This document shows positions 1 through 6,030 of a stretch of 7,298 bases of DNA, one piece after another. The notes beneath the pieces are model-generated. The model saw nothing but the letters and a program-made list of their open reading frames with translations, did no database searches and was not told the origin of the DNA. Made by a program: the position numbers and the translations under genes. Position 1 is the first letter of the stretch. Each line of letters begins with the position of its first letter. This DNA comes from an uncultured Clostridia bacterium (GTDB lineage: Bacteria > Bacillota > Clostridia > Christensenellales > Aristaeellaceae), in the NCBI GenBank assembly GCA_945877525.1, contig CAMDVP010000153.1, positions 1-7,298 of the forward strand. The letters are read 5' to 3'.

Positions 1-124
1 GAAGCGATGCGGCGATGATAATCCAGCGCTCGTGGGCAAGGTAGCGCCACAGGCGGCGCAGCACACGGGCAGAGCGTCCCTTGGGTCGGCCGGTGGCGGT
101 GGAGGTTGGCGGACGGTGCATCAT
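1..124 (-). CDS. ABC exporter half-transporter, N-terminal fragment (partner of the 121-1830 gene)
   Basis: This is the 5' end of a gene that runs off the left edge of the window; only the first 41 codons are present. The start is an ATG at 122-124, and a second ATG follows immediately at 119-121. A good ribosome binding site (GGAGGTGA) lies about 6 bases upstream, inside the end of the preceding gene. The start overlaps the TGA stop of that gene by 4 bases (ATGA), which indicates translational coupling. The visible protein is a basic, Pro/Thr-rich cytoplasmic leader, then LRRLWRYLAHERW and a hydrophobic stretch (IIIAASL) that looks like the beginning of transmembrane helix 1 of an ABC exporter. 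From the context, and because the neighbour has a degenerate ATPase site, it is expected to be the second subunit of a heterodimeric ABC exporter, carrying the consensus catalytic residues. That part is inference, since its ATPase domain is outside the window. Confidence 0.8.
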   Translation of the reverse strand, partial: MMHRPPTSTATGRPKGRSARVLRRLWRYLAHERWIIIAASL

Positions 125-1830
125 GCGGCCTCACCTCCCAGCTGCAGCAGGCACAGCTGCCGGTACATGGGGCAGGAGTGCAGCAGCTCGTCATGGGTGC
201 CCTGGCCGATGATACGGCCCTTGTCCATGACCAGGATGCGGTCTGCCGCCATGACGGCGGATACCCGCTGGGCCACGATGACGGTGGTGGCCTCGCCGTG
301 GCGCTGGCGCAGGGCCCGGCGCAGGGCGCGGTCGGTGCGGAAGTCCAGCGCGCTGGAGCAGTCGTCCAGCAGCAGCAGCCGGGGATCGTCCGCAAGGGCG
401 CGGGCGATCAGCACCCGCTGCTGCTGACCGCCGGAAAGGTTGCGGCCCTTCACGTTCAGCATAAAGTCCAGCCCGCCCTCCTTTTCGTGCACAAAGCCCG
501 CCTGGGCGCTGATCAGGGCCTCGTCGATGGCCTCATCGTTTACCTCGCGGCCAAAGCGGATGTTCTCCCGGATGGAGTCCGCCATGAGAAAATCATTCTG
601 GAATACCACGCCCACCCGGGCATGCAGCTCCTCCGGCGTCAGGGCGGAAAGCGGCGCGCCGTCCAGCAGAATGCCGCCTGCGTCGGGGTCGTACTGGCGA
701 AGGAGCAGCTTCAGCAGGGTGCTTTTGCCGCTGCCCGTGGGGCCGATAATGCCCAGGGTCTGACCGTGCCGCAAGGAGAAGGACACGTCCTCCACATTGC
801 GCATGGTTTTATTGTAGGAAAAGCTCACCTGGCGGAAAACGACGTGGGCCTCCTCTGCCTGATGGTCGGCGGGGCGCAGGGGAAGATCCTCGGGCATGGC
901 CATGATGTCCGCAATGCGCCGGGCGCTGGCACTGCCCTTGGAGTACATGACGAACAGCCGGGAAACCATCAGCAGTGCGTTGAGGATGATGGTGAAGTAG
1001 CTCAGAAAGGCCACGATGGTGCCTGGCAGCGTCACGTTTTGCTGCACACGCCACGCGCCCACCAGCACTACGGCAGCCAGCCCGGCATTGAGCACAAAGT
1101 TGACGATGGGGCTTACAGCGGCCATGGTCAGGTCGGCGGTGCGCTGGCGCTGGGCCAGATCCTCATTCACCTTGGCGAAGGAATCCTGCTCCATGTCCGT
1201 GCGGGACAGGGCGCGGATCACCCTGGCGCCGGCCATATTCTCCTGAATTTTCCGCACCATGCGGTCCTGTCCCTGCTGCACGCGGGTGAACAGCGGCACG
1301 CCCTTCTTGCTGGACAGGTAGATGGTCACACCCAGCAGCGGCAGGGTGCAGATCAGCACCAGGGTCAGCACCGGCTCCAGGGACAGGGAAACGATGATGC
1401 CGCCCAGCAGCAGGATGGGGGCGCGCACCCCCAGGCGCATCATGCGGTCCACCATGTTGTGGACGTTGTAGGTGTCGCTGGTCAGGCGGGAAACCAGCGA
1501 GGCTTCGGTGGCCTGGTCGCGCTGACGGGCGGACAGGGCGGTGATGCGGCAGAACAGGTCGCGCCGCACCCGGAGGATAAAGTCCCGGGACACGTTGGTG
1601 GACATGCGGTTGGCCACCACGTTGCCCACCCAGGCCAGACAGGCGCACAGAATCATCAGCGCACCCATGCCCCATACGCCCCGCACATCTCCCACCTGGG
1701 CATAGGTGTCCAGGATGATGGACAGCAGGCTTGGAAGAAACAGCTCCACCACCGTGCCGCCCAGCTTGATGAACAGCTGCAGGCAGATGCGGCCCAGATA
1801 GGGCCTCAGGTATTGTCCGACAAGCCGCAC
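121..1830 (-). CDS. ABC exporter half-transporter (permease fused to ATPase), degenerate-site subunit
   Basis: This 569-residue protein is a type IV (ABC exporter fold) half-transporter: about six transmembrane helices in residues 15-310, then a nucleotide-binding domain. It probably pumps drugs or other hydrophobic compounds out through the cytoplasmic membrane. Visible ATPase motifs are an A-loop Tyr339, Walker A GPTGSGKST at 363-371, Q-loop Gln411, signature LSGGQ at 465-469, Walker B LLLLD ending at Asp489, and a D-loop SALD at 493-496. Two catalytic residues are changed: the Walker B Glu is Asp490 and the switch His is Gln521 (VAQRVSA). This pair of changes is typical of the degenerate subunit of heterodimeric exporters such as TM287/288 and BmrCD. 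I chose the GTG at 1828-1830 because GGGAGGAG sits 7-8 bases upstream and the N-terminus then starts at RLVGQYLRPYLGR, as in the family. The frame stays open to an ATG at 1944, but the extra 38 residues do not look like transporter. It overlaps the MarR gene by 25 bp and the next half-transporter by 4 bp. The substrate is unknown. Confidence 0.93.
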   Translation of the reverse strand: MRLVGQYLRPYLGRICLQLFIKLGGTVVELFLPSLLSIILDTYAQVGDVRGVWGMGALMILCACLAWVGNVVANRMSTNVSRDFILRVRRDLFCRITALSARQRDQATEASLVSRLTSDTYNVHNMVDRMMRLGVRAPILLLGGIIVSLSLEPVLTLVLICTLPLLGVTIYLSSKKGVPLFTRVQQGQDRMVRKIQENMAGARVIRALSRTDMEQDSFAKVNEDLAQRQRTADLTMAAVSPIVNFVLNAGLAAVVLVGAWRVQQNVTLPGTIVAFLSYFTIILNALLMVSRLFVMYSKGSASARRIADIMAMPEDLPLRPADHQAEEAHVVFRQVSFSYNKTMRNVEDVSFSLRHGQTLGIIGPTGSGKSTLLKLLLRQYDPDAGGILLDGAPLSALTPEELHARVGVVFQNDFLMADSIRENIRFGREVNDEAIDEALISAQAGFVHEKEGGLDFMLNVKGRNLSGGQQQRVLIARALADDPRLLLLDDCSSALDFRTDRALRRALRQRHGEATTVIVAQRVSAVMAADRILVMDKGRIIGQGTHDELLHSCPMYRQLCLLQLGGEAA

Positions 1831-2264
1831 GGCGCGTCTCCTCCCTTCACATAGCGCTCCGCCCGGTCGGCCACGCGGCAGATCAGGCCGGAAAGAATCT
1901 CCTGCTCCTGCGCGGTCAGCTCCTGCGTCAGGTAGGCGTTCCACTCATGCAGCACCTGTCGGATGCGGGGCTGCAGGGAAAGCGCCTTCTCCGTGGGAAA
2001 CACCAGCAGGCTGCGCCGGTCCTCGGGGGAGGGCTCGCGGCGGATAAAGCCGCGTTCCTCCAGCACGGCCAGCTGACGGGCCACGCTGCTCTTGTTCACG
2101 TTCAGGTCGCGGGCCAGCTCCTCCTGGGTGCAGCCGGGAATGCGGTACAGCGCCAGAATATAGGGCGTATGGCAGCCGGCCAGCCCGGTATCGCTCAGGG
2201 CCTTGTCGCGGTACATGGTGGCGCAGCGACTGATAATGTTGATTTGCCGCATAAAGGGATGCAT
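1806..2264 (-). CDS. MarR-family transcriptional regulator, probable autorepressor of the ABC exporter operon
   Basis: A 152-residue protein, the usual length for MarR regulators. The winged helix-turn-helix is clear: TQEELARDLNVNKSSVARQL (residues 46-65) covers the turn and recognition helix, LEERGFIRR follows, and the wing PSPEDRRSLLVFPT (79-92) carries the family DxRR-type motif at Asp82-Arg83-Arg84. The N- and C-terminal helices would form the dimer interface. The ATG at 2262-2264 has an AAAGGA ribosome binding site about 10 bases upstream. It is the first gene of the operon and overlaps the exporter gene by 25 bp. A perfect promoter and two palindromes lie directly upstream, so autorepression relieved by a ligand is the natural model. 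Ligand and binding are inferred; no ligand residues can be read from the sequence. Confidence 0.93.
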   Translation of the reverse strand: MHPFMRQINIISRCATMYRDKALSDTGLAGCHTPYILALYRIPGCTQEELARDLNVNKSSVARQLAVLEERGFIRREPSPEDRRSLLVFPTEKALSLQPRIRQVLHEWNAYLTQELTAQEQEILSGLICRVADRAERYVKGGDAPCGLSDNT

Positions 2265-2286
2265 GGATGTGCCGTCCTTTCACTAA

Positions 2287-2326
2287 ATAATCGTTGCTCT
2301 TGCAACGTTGCAGATGCAACGATTAT
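2287..2326 (-). promoter_or_regulatory. Double palindromic operator, probable MarR binding sites
   Basis: Two 16-bp palindromes of form CGTTGCNNNNGCAACG overlap by 2 bp. On the plus strand, site A is CGTTGCTCTTGCAACG at 2292-2307 and site B is CGTTGCAGATGCAACG at 2306-2321. Their centres are 14 bp apart. They also nest in a 40-bp symmetric element with outer arms ATAATCGTTGC and GCAACGATTAT and a central 12-bp perfect palindrome TGCAACGTTGCA at 2301-2312; 17 of 20 pairs match. The element overlaps part of the -10 box and the predicted transcription start. MarR dimers bind palindromes of about this length, so I infer autoregulation by the MarR protein encoded 22 bases downstream. Binding itself is not shown by sequence. 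Confidence 0.85.
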
Positions 2327-2350
2327 AGCAGAGAAAAGCCCGCCTGTCAA
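2322..2350 (-). promoter_or_regulatory. Perfect consensus sigma-A promoter of the marR-ABC exporter operon
   Basis: Read on the minus strand, TTGACA (2345-2350) is followed by a 17-base spacer and TATAAT (2322-2327), an exact match to the consensus with ideal spacing. Transcription should begin near 2315, leaving about 50 bases of leader before the regulator start codon. The -35 box contains the TGA stop codon of the radical SAM gene upstream (2347-2349). Such a strong promoter is expected to need repression, which fits the palindromes placed over its start site. Confidence 0.9.
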
Positions 2351-2373
2351 TCCCACAGGGAAAGCTGGCGGGC
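2338..2373 (-). terminator. Terminator-like hairpin at the end of the radical SAM gene
   Basis: Arms gcccgcc (2338-2344) and ggcgggc (2367-2373) pair perfectly over 7 GC-rich bases, with a smaller TCCC/GGGA stem inside the loop. Read on the minus strand the stem is followed by TTTTCTC, as in an intrinsic terminator; read on the plus strand it is followed by CTGTCTTTT, so it could work weakly both ways. The upstream arm is within the last codons of the radical SAM gene and the downstream arm lies in the -35/-10 spacer of the next promoter. The large loop (22 bases) and short T-run make it only a moderate candidate. Confidence 0.45.
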
Positions 2374-3234
2374 CTGTCTTTTCATCATGGCCTCGTTGAT
2401 GTCGCGGAAGCGCCACAGCAGGCCAAGGCGCGCGCACTCCGCCTGAAACAGCTCGAACAGCCGGCGGGCGTTGGGGGCGGGGCACTCGTAGGCGTTGCCG
2501 AAGGTTTTCAGGTATTTATCCCGCACACCGGGAAAGTCGCGCTCCAGCGCGCTGAAGTAATACTCCCGGTTGCCGCTGCGCAGCGTCATGCCGAAAAAGC
2601 ATACGGCGAACTGTGCCCCTGCCCCGGCGCTTTTCCGCAGCACGCCTATCAGGTTGTCCTCCGAATCGGTGAGGAAGGGAAGAACAGGATTGACCCATAC
2701 CCCGGCGAACACGCCGGCATCGCTGAGAGCGCGCAGAGCCGCCAGTCTTTCAGAGGTGGGAGACACATGTGGCTCTATCCGCAGGCAAAGGTCGTCCTCC
2801 GCGCAGGTGATGGTCAGTTCCGCCCGCACAGGCGCGCGGCGGCCGATGTCCGCAAGCAGCGACGCATCCCTGGCACACAGGGCGGATTTGGTGGTATAGG
2901 CCGCGCCGAAACCATAACGAAGCAGCAGCTCCAGCGCACCCCGGGTGAGGCGCAACTCCTTTTCCAGGGGGTTGTACGGATCGCTCATGGCGCCCATGCT
3001 GACAAGGCCCGAACGGCGCTTGCTGCGAAGCTCCCTTTCCAGCAGGGTCAGGGCGTTTGCCTTGGGGCGGATGGTATCAAACCTGTCCAGATGGTAGCAC
3101 AGGGAGCGGGAATCGCAGTAAATGCAGCCATGGCTGCAGCCGCGGTAGAGATTTATATTCCAGTCGGAATAAAAGAAATCGTCCATGGAAGGGCGGGTGG
3201 GCGTCAGCAGCTGCCGGGCCTGCGCGTATTCCAT
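2347..3234 (-). CDS. Radical SAM protein of the SplB-like/COG1533 group
   Basis: This 295-residue protein has the radical SAM 4Fe-4S motif CSHGCIYC at Cys33, Cys37 and Cys40 (CX3CX2C), preceded by NINLYRG and followed by a TIM-barrel-like body with MGAMSDPYNPLEKE and YTTKSAL. These match the spore photoproduct lyase-related radical SAM family (COG1533, Rv2578c-like). Members bind a 4Fe-4S cluster and cleave S-adenosylmethionine to make a radical; for most, including this one, the substrate is unknown. It is not assigned as SplB itself, because most COG1533 members lack shown photoproduct lyase activity. The start is the ATG at 3232-3234, with GAGGGAGG 8 bases upstream. Longer in-frame starts (a TTG at 3294, an ATG at 3267) fall inside the promoter and are ruled out; an ATG at 3252 is within the leader but has no good ribosome binding site. 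Confidence 0.87.
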   Translation of the reverse strand: MEYAQARQLLTPTRPSMDDFFYSDWNINLYRGCSHGCIYCDSRSLCYHLDRFDTIRPKANALTLLERELRSKRRSGLVSMGAMSDPYNPLEKELRLTRGALELLLRYGFGAAYTTKSALCARDASLLADIGRRAPVRAELTITCAEDDLCLRIEPHVSPTSERLAALRALSDAGVFAGVWVNPVLPFLTDSEDNLIGVLRKSAGAGAQFAVCFFGMTLRSGNREYYFSALERDFPGVRDKYLKTFGNAYECPAPNARRLFELFQAECARLGLLWRFRDINEAMMKRQARQLSLWD

Positions 3235-3265
3235 GGACGATGCCTCCCTCATAACGGATGGCTCC

Positions 3266-3294
3266 ATTATAGGGGAGGGCTTCTGAAATGTCAA
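3266..3294 (-). promoter_or_regulatory. Perfect consensus sigma-A promoter of the radical SAM gene
   Basis: On the minus strand TTGACA (3289-3294), a 17-base spacer and TATAAT (3266-3271) give an exact consensus promoter. Transcription should begin near 3259, about 25 bases before the chosen start codon, so the leader is short and holds little beyond the ribosome binding site. The -35 box contains the TGA stop of the kinase gene (3291-3293). Unlike the promoter at 2322-2350, no palindrome covers its start site, so constitutive expression is the simplest reading. Confidence 0.88.
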
Positions 3295-4292
3295 GAGAAA
3301 TGCGAAAGTGTGTTCGCTATTTCGGAAAGGATATCATCCCGCATCCGATTGTAGTGCTTGATCTGTTCAAGCGTTGTATGAACCTCCCTCAGGCCCAGAC
3401 AGCGCTCTTCCTCGTCAGAGTATTCGATGCGCAGGGCGCGTCTGAGATTGTATTCAAGCCAGTAGAGCCTGCCGATGTTTGTGGTGTACAGCGCCTCCCA
3501 GTCCACGAAGGGACTCAGCGATGAATGGGTGAAATAGCCGCGGAGGAAGGCTGCAAAACGATCAAAGTCCATTTTGAACGCACCGCAGTCCGACCAGCAC
3601 AGGGCCGTTTCATACAGTTCGCAATAGGGATTTGCTTCATCCAGGCATTCCAAATCAATGATGCGGTATTGCTCCCTTGCCCACAGAACGTTCTTGGGAT
3701 CCATGTCGTTATGGCAGATGGCTGTGAAGGCAGGAATCCGGCACACGGCTGCAAGGCCCTTTGTCAGGCAGCCATCAAGCATCGGCAGGGCGTCATGGAG
3801 CATAAGGTAAACCGAGCGGTCGGCCTTTTCGGCCAGACGAAGGTAGAATGCCCAGTCAATCCATGGGCTTTCAGCGGGCGATGCTTCGCTCCGCAGGCGA
3901 ATGCCGTGAATTTTGGCCAGGGCGCGGCCCATCCGGTAGCAATGTGGCCCGGTGATTTCGCAAGCTTGCAGGGCTTTTCCGTCAAACCATTCATATGCAT
4001 AGAAGTGTCTGTCATCCAGCAACTGCAGCTTTTGCCCGTTGTGTTCAAGGGCGTAAACGGCGCTGATGTGATGCTCCTTGAGCACATCTTCCAACTCGTC
4101 CGCCCGGGCATAATTGGCCAGGGCCGTCGGCCTCTGCATGATGGCCGGGTTCAGCAGCTTGGCAGCGAATCTGCCGCAGGATGTTTCCAACCGGTACATC
4201 CTGTGGGTCAGGCCGCCCGTTACCTGCACGGGATCGGACAGAAGTGTCCCCAGGGACAGGGCCTCTGCGGCTTTCTCAAAGAATCCTTTCAT
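3291..4292 (-). CDS. APH/choline kinase-fold phosphotransferase, substrate unknown
   Basis: A 333-residue cytoplasmic protein of the aminoglycoside phosphotransferase (APH) enzyme family, which transfers ATP phosphate to small hydroxylated compounds. Visible motifs are a Gly26-Gly27 nucleotide loop region, Lys45 in RFAAKLL as the ATP-anchoring lysine, LAKIHG at 125-130, the catalytic loop HNDMDPKN (His194, Asp196, Asn201) and the metal-binding Asp213 in IIDLE. The catalytic loop has HND where many members have HGD. Substrates in this family include aminoglycosides, choline, thiamine, homoserine and methylthioribose, and none can be chosen here; antibiotic resistance should not be assumed. The ATG at 4290-4292 is preceded by GAGGG 8-9 bases upstream; the frame is open to 4349 but the extra residues overlap the previous gene. 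It lies 38 bp after the SH3-protein gene, with no clear terminator or promoter between, so they may be co-transcribed. Sampled lines give about 50% GC, against about 60-80% in sampled lines of its neighbours. Confidence 0.85.
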   Translation of the reverse strand: MKGFFEKAAEALSLGTLLSDPVQVTGGLTHRMYRLETSCGRFAAKLLNPAIMQRPTALANYARADELEDVLKEHHISAVYALEHNGQKLQLLDDRHFYAYEWFDGKALQACEITGPHCYRMGRALAKIHGIRLRSEASPAESPWIDWAFYLRLAEKADRSVYLMLHDALPMLDGCLTKGLAAVCRIPAFTAICHNDMDPKNVLWAREQYRIIDLECLDEANPYCELYETALCWSDCGAFKMDFDRFAAFLRGYFTHSSLSPFVDWEALYTTNIGRLYWLEYNLRRALRIEYSDEEERCLGLREVHTTLEQIKHYNRMRDDILSEIANTLSHFS

Positions 4293-4330
4293 CAAACAAC
4301 CCTCTTGTACAATTTTTCTGAGGGGCGGGA

Positions 4331-5842
4331 TCAGCCGTTCCCGGGCCACCAGTCCCCCTGGGGCACGAAGCCTGACAGCCCGTCGTCAAACAGCACATGA
4401 TACCACTCGTCCCCAAGAATGCCCAGCACCACCAACTGCGCCTGATCGGTCCGCTCACAGGGGGATTTCAGGTTGGGCTGGCGATATACCGTTTGGCTGG
4501 CTTCGCCCTCCCTGGCAAACAGCACGGGCCAGGCGGGCTCCACCTCATCCATGTCGCTACCGAAGGTCAGGAACTTTGTCATCATCCAGCCCTCTGCACA
4601 GCCGAAAACCGACACCTTCGTCCAGCCGTCCAGCTGCTCCAGCACCTGCACGGGGGTGCCGCTGTAATACTTACCCAGGGAAGCAGCGTCACGGCTGGGC
4701 TGGCTCCGCAGGTGAAGGCGGTCGGCGGGGTTGGGGTTGTTCACCACGGCCCAGCCGCTCCTGTCCAGACGGGAGACGGCCTCCTCCAGGGTACGGGGCA
4801 GGGTTGTCCAGTCGATTTGCGTGATGTCATTCCATGCGTGGGTGCCGAAGAATGCTTTCTGTCCCATGCTTACGCCGACGTCCGACGCCCAGCAGGGCCC
4901 GAGGTAGAATGTGGTTTCATGCTCGCCGTCGCCGCGGTCATTGTAGATGAATCCCACGCCCCACTTGCCGTGGGCAAAGCGGAAGATACTCACAAGCAGC
5001 CCGTCGATCACCAGGGAGTTGGTGAAATTCTCATACCCCATGACGGTTTCGTCGGGCAGGGGGACGCTTTCCGTCAACTTCCAGCTGTTTTCCTGATACT
5101 CGCAGCCGACAAACACCTTTTTCCCGTCGGGCCGCTGCATGAGGAAGGCCACCTGGTCAGGCGATGCAATGCCGTTCAGGAAAGTATAGGCGGGCATCAT
5201 CTGGGCAGCGGCCTTCACCATCACGTCCCGGGGATACGTCATGCCGAAGTACTCGTCCGTAGAGCTGTCGCCATAGAGGCCGGCGCTGAAACGTGCCAGC
5301 GTGGCTTCTTCCCTCATCCATTCGGCGGGAATGGGCGGGTAGGCGGTGCTATTGAGGGTGTTGCCGTTTTCATCCAGCATATCGGCATACCGGCGAAGCT
5401 GCCCTTCCCGCCAAAAGACGGAAATTTCCTCGCTGTAGCCATTGGAATAGGTTTCATGCCTTGAATAATCCACCGTGCCCCATGTGCCGTCCTGCTTTTC
5501 CGAATGATAGGAAATCACCGTACCGCCCACGGTAAACTGCCAGAACAGCGCCGTATCGCTATCCATCAGAAGCGAAGGGTCTGTACCCGCGGGAATGGCG
5601 GCGGGGTTGTCGATCGTCACCTGCCAGGTGCCGCTTTGCTTTTCGGCTACGCAGAGAATCCGCGCGTCGTCCATGGCCAGTACGGCGGCCGCGGTATCGC
5701 CCCAAGCGTCGCAGGTTACCACGGATGCGGAGGGGTGGGCGTTTTGCATGACGGCCATGGTGGCGTCATCAGGCGTGCCGGCCAGCGCCAGGGCGGGGAG
5801 CAGGAGCAGCGCCAGGGTCATCAGCATGGTGCGGAGTTTCAT
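4331..5842 (-). CDS. Exported protein with C-terminal bacterial SH3 domain(s)
   Basis: A 503-residue protein with a Sec signal peptide: a basic start (MKLR), a hydrophobic core TMLMTLALLLLPALALA, and a likely signal peptidase I site after Ala-Leu-Ala at residue 21. There is no lipobox cysteine, so it is secreted or wall-associated rather than a lipoprotein. Residues 25-360 are rich in Trp and Tyr, show repeated beta-strand-like stretches, and match no family I can name. Residues 364-427 form an SH3_3-like domain (DRLHLRSQPS, GTPVQVLEQLDGWTKV, EGWM), and residues 450-497 look like a second, divergent SH3-like unit (VYRQPN, EWYHVLFDDGLSGFV). Such domains commonly bind peptidoglycan or other surface polymers. 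No catalytic domain is visible. The start ATG at 5840-5842 has GAGGTGA 6 bases upstream. It is divergent from murC, which is suggestive of a cell envelope role but not proof. Confidence 0.82.
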   Translation of the reverse strand: MKLRTMLMTLALLLLPALALAGTPDDATMAVMQNAHPSASVVTCDAWGDTAAAVLAMDDARILCVAEKQSGTWQVTIDNPAAIPAGTDPSLLMDSDTALFWQFTVGGTVISYHSEKQDGTWGTVDYSRHETYSNGYSEEISVFWREGQLRRYADMLDENGNTLNSTAYPPIPAEWMREEATLARFSAGLYGDSSTDEYFGMTYPRDVMVKAAAQMMPAYTFLNGIASPDQVAFLMQRPDGKKVFVGCEYQENSWKLTESVPLPDETVMGYENFTNSLVIDGLLVSIFRFAHGKWGVGFIYNDRGDGEHETTFYLGPCWASDVGVSMGQKAFFGTHAWNDITQIDWTTLPRTLEEAVSRLDRSGWAVVNNPNPADRLHLRSQPSRDAASLGKYYSGTPVQVLEQLDGWTKVSVFGCAEGWMMTKFLTFGSDMDEVEPAWPVLFAREGEASQTVYRQPNLKSPCERTDQAQLVVLGILGDEWYHVLFDDGLSGFVPQGDWWPGNG

Positions 5843-5880
5843 AACACGTCACCTCATAGGCTGTTTTGCCTATATAACGC
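5843..5880 (-). promoter_or_regulatory. Leader and weak promoter candidate of the SH3-protein gene, with inverted repeat
   Basis: On the minus strand a TATATA -10 candidate lies at 5871-5876, but no good -35 box stands 16-18 bases upstream. An inverted repeat, ATAGGC / 6-base loop / GCCTAT (5856-5873), overlaps it and ends just before the GAGGTGA ribosome binding site. A start near the -10 would place this repeat over the transcription start, like an operator, or form a small leader hairpin. Confidence in the promoter itself is low. Confidence 0.35.
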
Positions 5881-5894
5881 GGCGGGCAGGGAGA

Positions 5895-5913
5895 TTCTTC
5901 CGTAGCGGAAGAA
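5895..5913. repeat. Short perfect inverted repeat in the murC / SH3-gene divergent region
   Basis: The plus strand has TTCTTCCG, loop TAG, then CGGAAGAA: 8-bp perfect arms with a 3-base loop. It lies about 20 bases upstream of the -10 candidate of the SH3-protein gene, where a -35 box would be. No T-run follows on either strand, so a terminator is unlikely; a regulator site is possible, but nothing here identifies the regulator. Confidence 0.55.
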
Positions 5914-5968
5914 AATCGCGCCCCTTCTTCTTCTATGCTTGGAATTGCACAAATGCGCTTTGCCGGGC

Positions 5969-5998
5969 TTGATTATTCCCGCCCGGTTGGCGTATAAT
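5969..5998 (+). promoter_or_regulatory. Sigma-A promoter of murC
   Basis: TTGATT (5969-5974), an 18-base spacer and a perfect TATAAT (5993-5998) precede murC on the plus strand; transcription should begin near 6005, leaving a leader of about 25 bases. A 6-bp inverted repeat, CCGGGC (5963-5968) and GCCCGG (5981-5986), brackets the -35 box and could be a binding site or chance in GC-rich sequence. Confidence 0.75.
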
Positions 5999-6030
5999 AC
6001 CCATGAATTCCTAAGAAAAGAGTGAAGCGT

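Noticed and set aside
106..1854. Long plus-strand open frame (582 codons) across the exporter gene
   Set aside because: It is the antisense shadow of a well-supported ABC exporter; its Gly/Gln/His-rich translation has no domain, and high GC makes such frames common.
1830..1944. N-terminal extension of the exporter to the ATG at 1944
   Set aside because: The extra 38 residues are the MarR gene read in another frame, and a strong ribosome binding site stands before the GTG at 1830.
2347..3234. Calling the radical SAM protein spore photoproduct lyase
   Set aside because: The CX3CX2C motif and body fit the wider COG1533 group; the sequence alone does not show the features that would separate SplB from its uncharacterised relatives.
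3291..4292. Calling the kinase an aminoglycoside resistance gene
   Set aside because: Only the general APH fold motifs are visible; many family members phosphorylate ordinary metabolites, and nothing in the sequence fixes the substrate.
4293..4330. Separate promoter or terminator between the SH3-protein and kinase genes
   Set aside because: There is a small palindrome TTGTACAA and an A-run on the minus strand, but no -35/-10 pair and no stable stem with a T-run.
3525..5464. Plus-strand open frames opposite the kinase and SH3-protein genes
   Set aside because: They are antisense to genes with clear motifs and have no ribosome binding site or domain.
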